From positions 1-32,004 of the forward strand of contig JAILLJ010000066.1 in assembly GCA_024693205.1 (NCBI GenBank): DNA of 32,004 nt. Direction: 5' to 3'. The notes below the pieces were generated by a model. That model saw only the letters and a program-made list of their open reading frames with translations. It was not told the DNA's origin and did no database searches. This DNA is from Clostridiales bacterium. Lineage in GTDB: Bacteria > Bacillota > Clostridia > Oscillospirales > Acutalibacteraceae. Both the position numbers and the translations under genes were made by a program. Below, one piece after another: positions 9,434 to 15,977 of the stretch (position 1 is its first letter; each line of letters starts with the position of its first letter).

Positions 9434-10453
9434 TTATTTTACTTCAAGAGCGTCTATTATCACCGTAAACGGTTCGAGCTGGCTGTATTCTACCTGTTTA
9501 TATGTATCGGGTATATTCAGCATCGACTGATCCGCTCCGTTTTTGACCTCAAACGATATCTTTGACTGCGAGCCCTCCGGTTCGACATAAGCGAGGTCGC
9601 CGCTCTTGAACCAGAGATTTATCGTCTTTCCGCTTTTATCCTTATATGCTTCTTTTGTATAAAGCCCCGAATTATCAAGCTTTATCTCGTTGTTCTGGTA
9701 TGAAAGTCCGCCGAAATCGTATCCAAGACTGCTTTCAAAATCGTTTTTAAGCTTTTTGTATTGGTCGTCGCTGAGCTCTGCATACATGTTATTGGCGACA
9801 AGATAATATTTTCCGTCCTTATTTATGACGCGGCACTCGAATTTTTCGTTGGGCATCGACATCACATACGCCGTATCGGAGCCGGACTTGACCTTTATCA
9901 TTTTATCCGCCTCATCCTCGGTGACTCCCGCCTTTACCGTATAGTTGCCGCCGCTTAACGTCGACGTCACGTTTTTAAGATTGCTCGATGATTTTGCAGG
10001 CGCGCTTGTCGTCGTCTCCTTTTTGGTCGTCGTCTCCTTTTTGGTCGTCGTCTGAGCAGTCGTCTCCTGCGCGCTTGTCGGCTCGGTCTCGGTCACAGGA
10101 GGAGGAGCCGTCGTAGTCGTATCGGGAGCCTTTGTCGTTTTAACGACGCCGACCGGCTTTTGATGAACCGTCGTCGCCGCCGTCGTCGGAGCTGTCAAAG
10201 CCGGCGCTGTCGTCGACGTTGTCGGAGCGGTCGTCGGCATGACGTCTGTCTCCGAGCTTTCGGTCCTATCCTTCATTGTCGCAAAAATGTCCTTTACGGG
10301 ACTTTGTTCGCGCTCAAGCGAAAGACTTTCGGCCGCCGAGGCAGCCAGAGCCTCCTCGTCTTTTTTCATTTTGTTCATCATCAGAACGCAGAAGACTGTT
10401 CCCGCCGCAACTATCGCCGCCGCAACAATTATTACCAGAATATTTTTTTTCAT
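9434..10453 (-). CDS. Membrane-anchored protein with Thr-rich linker, paralog of its neighbours
   Basis: The 339-residue protein begins MKKNILVIIV, with one transmembrane anchor at residues 4-26. A Cys at 22 is preceded by Phe, so it is not a lipobox. A Thr/Pro/Ala linker spans about 75-155 and contains an exact KKETTT duplication. The C-terminal domain at 160-339 (GGNYTVKAG, NKDGKYYLVANNMYAEL, IPDTYKQ) resembles the C-terminal domains of the genes on both sides. I chose the ATG at 10453 because GGGTG lies six bases upstream, the same arrangement as at addB. A TTG start at 10480 would add nine residues ahead of the anchor. It lies 26 bases before the next gene and is probably part of one operon. 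Function is unknown. Confidence 0.8.
   Translation of the reverse strand: MKKNILVIIVAAAIVAAGTVFCVLMMNKMKKDEEALAASAAESLSLEREQSPVKDIFATMKDRTESSETDVMPTTAPTTSTTAPALTAPTTAATTVHQKPVGVVKTTKAPDTTTTAPPPVTETEPTSAQETTAQTTTKKETTTKKETTTSAPAKSSSNLKNVTSTLSGGNYTVKAGVTEDEADKMIKVKSGSDTAYVMSMPNEKFECRVINKDGKYYLVANNMYAELSDDQYKKLKNDFESSLGYDFGGLSYQNNEIKLDNSGLYTKEAYKDKSGKTINLWFKSGDLAYVEPEGSQSKISFEVKNGADQSMLNIPDTYKQVEYSQLEPFTVIIDALEVK
10008..10053. repeat. 18-bp in-frame tandem repeat in the Thr-rich linker
   Basis: Two exact copies of an 18-base unit (10008-10025 and 10026-10043) plus the first ten bases of a third encode repeated KKETTT on the minus strand. The unit is a multiple of three, so gain or loss of copies would change linker length without a frameshift. 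Confidence 0.9.
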
Positions 10454-10465
10454 TTTAAACACCCG

Positions 10466-10480
10466 TTGACCTTCGGTCAA
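10466..10480. repeat. Short perfect inverted repeat before the 9434-10453 gene
   Basis: TTGACC and GGTCAA flank a three-base loop, 13 bases before the ATG at 10453. There is no T-run, so it is not a terminator. It could be an mRNA hairpin near the ribosome binding site, or chance. Confidence 0.45.
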
Positions 10481-10524
10481 AGCCGCCCTTTCCTTTATTT
10501 TTCACGTTAAATCCAACTTCCCCG

Positions 10525-11349
10525 TCATTTCAGCAGTACCTTTGCCGCGTCGTCGGTATAGGTATAGCCGTCGGGGATACCGATCTTGCTCTCGTCGACC
10601 TCGGGAGAAACGCTGTAGCTTCGTTTTTCCTCGACGCCGCTCTTGCCGGTGAAGGCTATCATTTCAAGGGCGTTGTCCCTGAAATAATATTTGGAGACCG
10701 ATCCGTCCTTTGACGAGACGTATTTTTCGACCGTATAAGCCTTTCCGTTTACCGTCTCTTCATACGTATCTTCAAGCACGAGATTTTCAAACTCGAGATC
10801 ATAGTCGTTCACTGTCTCAAGCTGTTTCTTGAATTCCTCGTAGGAGACCTCGGTATATCTCTCTGTCTTCGGCGAGGCAAGATAACACTTTCCGTCCTTG
10901 CTTATAAGCGACATTGAGAGAAGACCCTGCATATCCATGCTCTGAATTGTGTTTTCGCCGGAAACGATCGCGAAATAGTCGATGGTAAATCCTCCGGACG
11001 AAACGTTCATTGTCATCGTATAATGCTTCGTCTTCATGACGTCGATGACATATTTCCGAAGATGTTCGCCCCAAGCGTCTTCGTGAGCATCCTTTGCCGC
11101 CTCCTGTTCGGACGCCCCATTGTCCTTCGGCGCGGCAGCAGCAGCTGTCGTCGTTTCATCCTTTAAGGACGAAGCTTCGGTCTCTTTTTCCGTGACCGTT
11201 TCATCAGTCACGTCGTCCGTCGTAAACGCTTCATTTGACGACGGCTCGACATTTAAGTCGGTCGTCTTTTCTTCTTCGCCCTCTTTGCCACAGGAAAACA
11301 GCGTAAACGCAATAATAAACGCCGTCAACACGGCAAACAGCTTTTTCAA
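10525..11349 (-). CDS. Lipoprotein with acidic/Thr-rich linker, first of three paralogs
   Basis: This predicted 274-residue lipoprotein reads MKKLFAVLTAFIIAFTLFSC at its N-terminus, giving lipidated Cys20. An acidic, Thr- and Ala-rich linker follows (about 30-95), then a C-terminal domain (HYTMTMNVSSGG, SKDGKCYLASP, IPDGYTYTDD) with the same layout as the next two genes downstream. The start is a TTG at 11349. The in-frame ATG upstream overlaps the -10 box (TAAAATG) and so cannot be transcribed, while GGAGG lies ten bases before the TTG. It is first in the cluster behind two promoters. The repeated pattern of 'signal, stretch linker, LppX/LolA-like domain' suggests a surface-displayed lipid or peptidoglycan-associated binding protein. 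The ligand is unknown. Confidence 0.82.
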   Translation of the reverse strand: MKKLFAVLTAFIIAFTLFSCGKEGEEEKTTDLNVEPSSNEAFTTDDVTDETVTEKETEASSLKDETTTAAAAAPKDNGASEQEAAKDAHEDAWGEHLRKYVIDVMKTKHYTMTMNVSSGGFTIDYFAIVSGENTIQSMDMQGLLSMSLISKDGKCYLASPKTERYTEVSYEEFKKQLETVNDYDLEFENLVLEDTYEETVNGKAYTVEKYVSSKDGSVSKYYFRDNALEMIAFTGKSGVEEKRSYSVSPEVDESKIGIPDGYTYTDDAAKVLLK

Positions 11350-11389
11350 TCTTTTCTTGCCTCCGTTCGCGGTCCCGTCCGTCGGACAC

Positions 11390-11418
11390 ATTTTATCACA
11401 ACCGTGACAGCGTGTAAA
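11390..11418 (-). promoter_or_regulatory. Proximal promoter of the envelope-protein cluster
   Basis: TTTACA (11413-11418) and TAAAAT (11390-11395) are 17 bases apart, with an extended -10 (TGA before TAAAAT). The position forces translation to begin at the downstream TTG at 11349. Confidence 0.78.
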
Positions 11419-11468
11419 CAGGAAAATAAGCACCGGAAAAATTTACATATCCCGTTTATACCGTAATC

Positions 11469-11497
11469 AGTTTATCACAAACCGAGCTTCAATTCAA
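11469..11497 (-). promoter_or_regulatory. Distal promoter of the envelope-protein cluster
   Basis: TTGAAT (11492-11497) and TAAACT (11469-11474) are 17 bases apart, again with TGA directly before the -10. The stretch CGGTTTGTGATAAACTG resembles CGGTTGTGATAAAATG of the proximal promoter, so the two look like a duplicated promoter core. Confidence 0.55.
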
Positions 11498-11503
11498 GTG
11501 ACC

Positions 11504-11513
11504 GAGGCGCCTC
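11504..11513. promoter_or_regulatory. Ten-base perfect palindrome upstream of the distal promoter
   Basis: GAGGCGCCTC is fully self-complementary. It lies just upstream of the distal -35 box and after the end of the phosphopantetheinyl transferase gene. A dimeric regulator could bind here. No loop and no T-run are present, so it is not a terminator. Confidence 0.3.
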
Positions 11514-11529
11514 AATTGTTACTTTTCTA

Positions 11530-12129
11530 TTACATTTGTGTAAAAATACTTATGGTTAAAACATATTCGCCGAAAAGAAGCGTACTTTCGCTTAAAACCT
11601 CGTCGCCTATGGGCTTTGAAATATCGGAAATTCCCCTGCCCGAAAGCTTTACGGCGCTCTCATGTTTTGTCCATACAGTAAAAAAGGCTCTTTTCTTTTC
11701 GTATTCGTTTTGAAACGAGCCTATGTATTCCTTTTCGTCTTTTGAAAAAAATCTTTTCGCTATCCTTTCGGCATTAACGTCCCTTATCCTCTCGACGTCG
11801 ACTCCGACTTCGCTGTCAGAGACGGCGCAGACGCAGACGTCTCCCGAATGGCTTACGCTGAAAAAGTATTTTTCTCCGCTCCTGCCTTCGGGAAAGGGCT
11901 TTCCCTTTTCGCCGTAACCTATTTTTATTTCGCTCATTTTAAGCCCGAACGTCTTATTTAACGCGTAAAGCGAAAGCACATTGCCGACGAGAGATATATA
12001 AGCCTGATCCCTGTTTTTTGCGTCCGAATACCGTTTTTTATGCTTTTCGTCGGCGGCGGAAAGAAATACGGCGGAATATTTTTCCTCCGTGTCCCTCGGT
12101 ACCCTTACTGCAAAAACAATCGGTTTCAT
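11530..12129 (-). CDS. Sfp-type 4'-phosphopantetheinyl transferase
   Basis: The enzyme transfers phosphopantetheine from CoA to a Ser of acyl, peptidyl or aryl carrier proteins. Family hallmarks are GEKGKPFP (73-80), SVSHSGD with His94, the Mg-binding pair in VGVDVERI (Asp111, Glu113), and WTKHESAVKLSG with Glu157 and Lys161. The 199 residues are somewhat short for Sfp (about 224) but cover both half-domains. GGAGAA precedes the ATG. No carrier-protein synthase genes are in the window, so the target is unknown: it may serve the ordinary fatty-acid ACP or a distant natural-product cluster. It is transcribed divergently from a P-loop kinase. No terminator separates it from the envelope-protein cluster downstream. 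Confidence 0.9.
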   Translation of the reverse strand: MKPIVFAVRVPRDTEEKYSAVFLSAADEKHKKRYSDAKNRDQAYISLVGNVLSLYALNKTFGLKMSEIKIGYGEKGKPFPEGRSGEKYFFSVSHSGDVCVCAVSDSEVGVDVERIRDVNAERIAKRFFSKDEKEYIGSFQNEYEKKRAFFTVWTKHESAVKLSGRGISDISKPIGDEVLSESTLLFGEYVLTISIFTQM

Positions 12130-12146
12130 TCTTATTCTCCAAAATC

Positions 12147-12197
12147 TTAATATATCGGCAAACTTTATTTGACAAACCGCAAGATATTTGATATATA
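12147..12197. promoter_or_regulatory. Divergent promoters with overlapping -35 boxes
   Basis: Plus strand: TTGACA (12169-12174), 17 bases, TATATA (12192-12197) with TG one base before it. Minus strand: TTGTCA (12170-12175), 17 bases, TATTAA (12147-12152). The two -35 hexamers share five bases, so polymerase should not occupy both at once. Confidence 0.75.
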
Positions 12198-12227
12198 TAT
12201 GGTAATAAAACTAACGGAGGTAATAAC

Positions 12228-12779
12228 ATGGTATTGGCGGCAGTCGGTAAAAACGGCACGGGCAAGGACTTCTTCCTTGAATATATCGCAAAAAAATATG
12301 ATCTCCCGATGGTGTCTATCGGCGACATCGTGAGAGAGCTTGCAACAAATGACGGGCTTGAACTCACCCGTGACAATCTTCACAAAACGTCCCAAAAATA
12401 CATGGGCCTTTACGGTCAGACATTCTTCCCGGAGCAGATAGTCAAAAAAATAAAGGACTCCGGCGCTCCCGTTTTCCTCGTTTCGGGTATCCGTCCGCTC
12501 TCGGACGTTCAGTATCTTAAAGAGTCCTTCGGCAAGGACTTTATCCTTGTCGATATAGTTATTTCCGACGACGACGTAAGATATTCAAGAATGATCGCAA
12601 GAGGCTCCGCGAGAGACGGAAAATCCGTCGAAATGCTTAAAGAGATGGACGCCGACGAGGAAAAGATCTTCCATACGTCCGAAACCGAAAAGCTGGCGGA
12701 CTATACGATCAAAAACGACGGCGGCGTCGAGGATTTTTATTCGGCGATCGACGCGTTTTATGCCGGGCTTACGAAATAA
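12228..12779 (+). CDS. P-loop (d)NMP kinase / dephospho-CoA kinase-like protein
   Basis: This 183-residue P-loop kinase has GKNGTGKD (residues 7-14), in which the usual Ser/Thr after the Lys is Asp, as seen in some dNMP kinases. It continues with SIGDIVRELA, VSGIRPLSDVQYLKESFG, RMIARGSARDGK (an Arg-rich lid) and ADYTIKNDG. This order resembles the archaeal UPF0200/AAA_18 nucleotide-kinase group and, more distantly, CoaE. The substrate is uncertain. A dephospho-CoA kinase role would fit its divergent pairing with a CoA-using phosphopantetheinyl transferase, but that is inference. The start is clear: GGAGG seven bases before ATG. A strong extended -10 promoter precedes it and a terminator follows at 12803-12830, so it is a single-gene unit. 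Confidence 0.8.
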   Translation: MVLAAVGKNGTGKDFFLEYIAKKYDLPMVSIGDIVRELATNDGLELTRDNLHKTSQKYMGLYGQTFFPEQIVKKIKDSGAPVFLVSGIRPLSDVQYLKESFGKDFILVDIVISDDDVRYSRMIARGSARDGKSVEMLKEMDADEEKIFHTSETEKLADYTIKNDGGVEDFYSAIDAFYAGLTK

Positions 12780-12802
12780 TTTTTATCTGTAAAAGATAAT
12801 TT

Positions 12803-12830
12803 CTCCTCCCTTTAACGGGAGGAGTTTTTT
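12803..12830 (+). terminator. Rho-independent terminator of the P-loop kinase gene
   Basis: CTCCTCCC and GGGAGGAG form a perfect eight-pair stem around TTTAAC and are followed by six T. Confidence 0.95.
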
Positions 12831-12849
12831 ATCTTTTTATTGTTTCGTA

Positions 12850-13005
12850 TCAGCCGTCGATGCTGTCTCCCATGTCGAGCTTTATCTCGGAATCGTCGAC
12901 ATAATATCCCTCGCTCGTCGCGGCGTCGTCACCCTTGCCCTTGCATGAAGTAAAGAGACAGAGCAAAACGACGGCTAAAAGTAAAACGGCAATTATCTTT
13001 TTCAT
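12850..13005 (-). CDS. Small 51-residue lipoprotein
   Basis: This gene is short but well formed. Its N-terminus reads MKKIIAVLLLAVVLLCLFTS and the next residue, Cys21, is the lipidation site (lipobox FTSC). The mature part is only about 31 residues, starts CKGKGDD and is acidic. GAGGAG lies nine bases before the ATG, and the gene starts 13 bases after the stop of the histidine-phosphatase-fold gene, so the two form an operon. The CKGKG-acidic start also occurs in the large lipoprotein at 7740-9407 (CKGKGEDD). Function is unknown. It might be a remnant or a small partner of the larger envelope proteins. Confidence 0.8.
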   Translation of the reverse strand: MKKIIAVLLLAVVLLCLFTSCKGKGDDAATSEGYYVDDSEIKLDMGDSIDG

Positions 13006-13018
13006 TTTATATCTCTCC

Positions 13019-13699
13019 TCAGTCATATAAAAAATCTTCTACGTTGAAATCACCGTCGTCGTCCGGATCGTCATAGGAATCCCTCGGCACTATCGGAAGC
13101 TTTTCGTAAACCTCGACCTTTGCGCCCCTCATCCATAATGACGGCGTTATCCTTAACGCATATCCGTACCCGTTATCGGTCATCCATTCGTGCATCGGCG
13201 CCTCCGGCAATCCGAACGCGGCAAGAACGGTCGCCATAACTCCGCCGTGGGTCACCATTCCCGCCCTTAAAGTTCCCGTTTTCATCATACCCTCGACTAT
13301 CATTCCGAAGCAGGCGCAGACCCTCTTTTGAAACTTTTCGTTGCTCTCGCCGAACGGAGCGTCAACGCCCTCTTCGCCCGCAAGCCACGACGGGAACACG
13401 GGATGATCGCTCAGCTCCTCGGCTGTTTTTCCCTCAAACTCACCGAAATCGTATTCGATAAGCCCGTCCATTTTGATCGTCTTAACGCCCGGGAAAACGA
13501 TCTCCGCCGTTTCGGTGCATCTTTTGAGCGGGCTTGAAAAAACTATCTCAGGCTCCGGGTATTCAAATTCCTCCCTGAGCTTTTCGAGTTCTTCCCTTCC
13601 GTCGCCGCTGAGCGTAATATCGGTATGGCCGATATATTTCCCGTCGAAGGCGGGATCGGTCCTGCCGTTTCTGATAAGATATATCAAGTATGATTTCAT
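13019..13699 (-). CDS. Histidine-phosphatase-fold protein lacking the catalytic His
   Basis: The protein has the phosphoglycerate-mutase / histidine-phosphatase layout at a usual length (226 residues): LIRNGRT (8-14), SSPLKRC with Arg60, Glu82 in LIEYDFGEFEG, and VTHGG with His151. The family requires RHG; here residue 11 is Asn (codon AAC), so the phosphorylated nucleophile is missing. The other active-site residues remain. It may be a pseudoenzyme that binds a phosphorylated ligand, or it may use another mechanism. The last 20 or so residues are unusually acidic (DDPDDDGD). GGAG precedes the ATG. A small lipoprotein gene follows in the same operon. Confidence 0.88.
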   Translation of the reverse strand: MKSYLIYLIRNGRTDPAFDGKYIGHTDITLSGDGREELEKLREEFEYPEPEIVFSSPLKRCTETAEIVFPGVKTIKMDGLIEYDFGEFEGKTAEELSDHPVFPSWLAGEEGVDAPFGESNEKFQKRVCACFGMIVEGMMKTGTLRAGMVTHGGVMATVLAAFGLPEAPMHEWMTDNGYGYALRITPSLWMRGAKVEVYEKLPIVPRDSYDDPDDDGDFNVEDFLYD

Positions 13700-13742
13700 A
13701 TTAACTCCAAAAAGAAACTGAAAATTTTGTTAAAAATACATA

Positions 13743-13771
13743 TATACATTTTGTTTCAAAATATGTATAAT
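13743..13771 (+). promoter_or_regulatory. Promoter and dyad operator of the XRE regulator
   Basis: TATACA (13743-13748), 17 bases, and TATAAT (13766-13771) form the promoter. A near-palindrome overlaps it: TATACATTTTG (13743-13753) and CAAAATATGTATA (13757-13769), interrupted by an extra AT. A related half, CAAAACGTATA, recurs at about 13789-13799. This is a plausible autoregulatory site and also lies before the divergent phosphatase-fold gene. Confidence 0.5.
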
Positions 13772-13815
13772 ATATGCACTTCTTTAAACAAAACGTATAA
13801 TTCGGGGTGATCGCT

Positions 13816-14472
13816 GTGTCTGAAACCTTTGCGTCTCGAATTTCCTCGCTGAGGAAAGAAAAGAATATGAGCCAAAAAAACGTGGCCGCCGATCTCGGGA
13901 TCTCGCAGGCTCTGCTCTCGCATTACGAAAACGGGATAAGAGAATGCAGTCTTGAATTCGTCGTAAAGGTTGCCGACTACTATAACGTGACGACCGACTA
14001 CCTTCTCGGAAAGAGCAAGAGCAAATACGGCTTTACCGATCAGCTTGATCTGTCGGTCGAGATGCCGAGCGATCATTATCCCTGTATCGCGACGTCGTTC
14101 CGCGCCGCCTGCGCTTTAAGGGAGCTTCTCGGAGAATGCGACACGCTCCCCGCCGAAAGCAGATACAGCACATCGAGGCTCTATGCGATCTCGATCTTCC
14201 GTATTCTTATTTACGGAATGATGATCGGAAAGATACCGCCGAAGTGGATAAACGTCGAGGGCGACGACGATCTCGTGGAATACGCCCAGGCTGTCGAAGC
14301 GGTAGTCAACAGGATCCTTGACGTCCCGCTCAAAAGAAGCGTTATGTCAAACAGAAACGTCGACATGCCCGCCTGTCTTAAGACGCTGATCGACGAGGCT
14401 CAGGAGACCTTTGCGGACAACATACGCTCGCTCGAAAGGCTTGCATCGGCAAAGGTAAATAAGAGAAAATGA
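13816..14472 (+). CDS. XRE-family transcriptional regulator
   Basis: The 218-residue protein has an N-terminal Cro/CI-type helix-turn-helix within its first 65 residues (RKEKNMSQKNVAADLGISQ, then ALLSHYENG, ending DYLLGKS). A C-terminal domain of about 150 residues, without recognised motifs, may sense a ligand or mediate dimerisation. I chose the GTG at 13816 because GGGGTGATC, an extended Shine-Dalgarno match, lies just before it; a GTG at 13807 would lie inside that site. It is divergent from the phosphatase-fold gene, with a dyad in between, so it probably controls itself and perhaps that neighbour. A strong terminator follows. There is no sign of a toxin or phage partner. Confidence 0.9.
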   Translation: MSETFASRISSLRKEKNMSQKNVAADLGISQALLSHYENGIRECSLEFVVKVADYYNVTTDYLLGKSKSKYGFTDQLDLSVEMPSDHYPCIATSFRAACALRELLGECDTLPAESRYSTSRLYAISIFRILIYGMMIGKIPPKWINVEGDDDLVEYAQAVEAVVNRILDVPLKRSVMSNRNVDMPACLKTLIDEAQETFADNIRSLERLASAKVNKRK

Positions 14473-14497
14473 AAAGCCCTGAAATAAACAGTATGAC

Positions 14498-14530
14498 AAT
14501 GACACCGAACTTCTTCGGTGTCATTTTTTT
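14498..14530 (+). terminator. Strong Rho-independent terminator after the XRE gene
   Basis: AATGACACCGAA and TTCGGTGTCATT form a perfect 12-pair stem with loop CTTC, followed by a T-run on the plus strand. The convergent glgA gene ends at 14536, so the hairpin lies just beyond its stop too, but the minus strand lacks a clear T-run. Confidence 0.95.
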
Positions 14531-14535
14531 GTTTG

Positions 14536-15954
14536 TTAAAGGATACTCTTATAAAGCTTTATATATTCGTTCGCGGAACGGTTCCAGCTGTTGTCGCATT
14601 CCATCGCTCTCTTTGTCAGAACGCTCCAGCCTTCCTTGTTTTTATAGCCCTCGAGCGCCCTTCTGACGGCATAAAGCATGTCGTGCGCGTTATAGCTCTT
14701 AAAGGTAAAGCCGTTGCCCTCTCCGTCGCCGCTGTCGGTTATGGTGTCCTTCAGTCCGCCTGTCTCCCTGACTATCGGGACGGCGCCGTAACGAAGCGCG
14801 ACCATCTGCGAAAGACCGCACGGCTCGCTCCTTGACGGCATAAGGAACATATCGCTTCCGGCATATATCTTATGAGCAAGATCGGGAACGAAGCCGAGAC
14901 GGACGCCTACTCTGCCGGGATATCTCGCGGCGGCGTCACTGAAGAACTGCTCATATTCGCAGTCGCCCGAGCCGAGGATAACTACCTCGGCGTCTGTCGT
15001 AGTTATAAGCTCGTCGAAAACAGCCTTTATAAGGTCAAGTCCCTTGTGAGAAACAAGCCTTGATACGATTCCTATTACCGGTTTTCTTGCGTTTTGTTCG
15101 AGTCCCATAAGCTTTTGAAGCTCCGCCTTGTCAGTCTCTTTTCCGAGAGGCTTTGAGGCGGAATAATTCTTCCATAACGCCTTGTCGGTCTCAGGATTGT
15201 AATTTACAATGTCGATACCGTTGAGTATTCCGGTGAGCTTAAAGCGGCGCTCGTTTAAAATGCGGTCAAGGCCGCTGCTGAACCACGGATCGAGGATCTC
15301 CTCGGCGTATGTCGGGCTGACAGTCGTTATCATGTCGGAGCACTCAATAGCACCCTTCATAAGATTGATATCGCCGTTATAGTCCAAAATACAGCCGTAC
15401 TCCTCCGGCACTCCGAAGACATCCTCGAGGATATCGAAGCCGTAAACACCCTGGTACTGTATGTTATGAATCGTGAAAACAGTCTTTATGTTTTTATAGT
15501 CGTCAGACTTGCTGTACATCGTCTTTAAATAAACGGATGTCATTGCCGTCTGCCAGTCGTTGCAGTGGATTATATCGGGCTTCCAGCCGATATACGGTAT
15601 TATTTCAAGCACGGCTCTCGAAAAGAACGCAAATCTTTCGGCGTCGTCATAATGGCCGTAAAGCCCCTCGCGCTTGAAGTAGTATTCGTTGTCGATCAGG
15701 TAATATGTGATCCCGCCGTACTTTGCCTCAAAAATGCCGCAGTACTGCCTTCTCCATGCTACCGGAACCGTTATGTTGGTGATGAATTTCATGTTATCTC
15801 GCAGTTCCTGAGGAATGCTGCCGTAAAGCGGAATAACAACTCGGCATCCGACAAGTCTGCGCCTGAGGCACTGAGGCAGGGACCCCGCCACATCTCCGAG
15901 CCCTCCGCTCATTGCGAACGGAAGCGCTTCACTTGCTGCATATAATACTTTCAT
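14536..15954 (-). CDS. glgA: Glycogen synthase (ADP-glucose, GT5)
   Basis: GlgA extends alpha-1,4-glucan from ADP-glucose. The 472-residue length is normal. The N-terminal glucosyl-donor loop reads FAMSGGLGDVAGSLP, so the classical KTGGL is MSGGL here and the Lys is absent. The C-terminal half shows PSRSEPCGLSQMVALRYG and RETGGLKDT, typical of GT5. I chose the ATG at 15954 because GAGGGG lies eight bases upstream; an ATG at 15960 is only two bases from it. It is the last gene of the glgB-C-D-A unit, 23 bases after glgD. The Lys substitution occurs in other Gram-positive GlgA proteins as far as I recall, so I do not read it as inactivation. Confidence 0.95.
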   Translation of the reverse strand: MKVLYAASEALPFAMSGGLGDVAGSLPQCLRRRLVGCRVVIPLYGSIPQELRDNMKFITNITVPVAWRRQYCGIFEAKYGGITYYLIDNEYYFKREGLYGHYDDAERFAFFSRAVLEIIPYIGWKPDIIHCNDWQTAMTSVYLKTMYSKSDDYKNIKTVFTIHNIQYQGVYGFDILEDVFGVPEEYGCILDYNGDINLMKGAIECSDMITTVSPTYAEEILDPWFSSGLDRILNERRFKLTGILNGIDIVNYNPETDKALWKNYSASKPLGKETDKAELQKLMGLEQNARKPVIGIVSRLVSHKGLDLIKAVFDELITTTDAEVVILGSGDCEYEQFFSDAAARYPGRVGVRLGFVPDLAHKIYAGSDMFLMPSRSEPCGLSQMVALRYGAVPIVRETGGLKDTITDSGDGEGNGFTFKSYNAHDMLYAVRRALEGYKNKEGWSVLTKRAMECDNSWNRSANEYIKLYKSIL

Positions 15955-15977
15955 AATCATGTCCCCTCTAAGTTATG

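Noticed and set aside
10008..10053. Possible CRISPR-like repeats
   Set aside because: The units are 18 bases, directly abutting and in frame inside a gene, with no spacers and no cas genes nearby.
14498..14530. The same hairpin as a glgA terminator on the minus strand
   Set aside because: On that strand no T-run follows the stem, so I only support it for the plus-strand gene.
14536..15954. Loss of the KTGGL Lys in GlgA as evidence of an inactive enzyme
   Set aside because: The rest of the active site is intact, the gene is in a complete operon, and I recall similar substitutions in other Gram-positive GlgA proteins.
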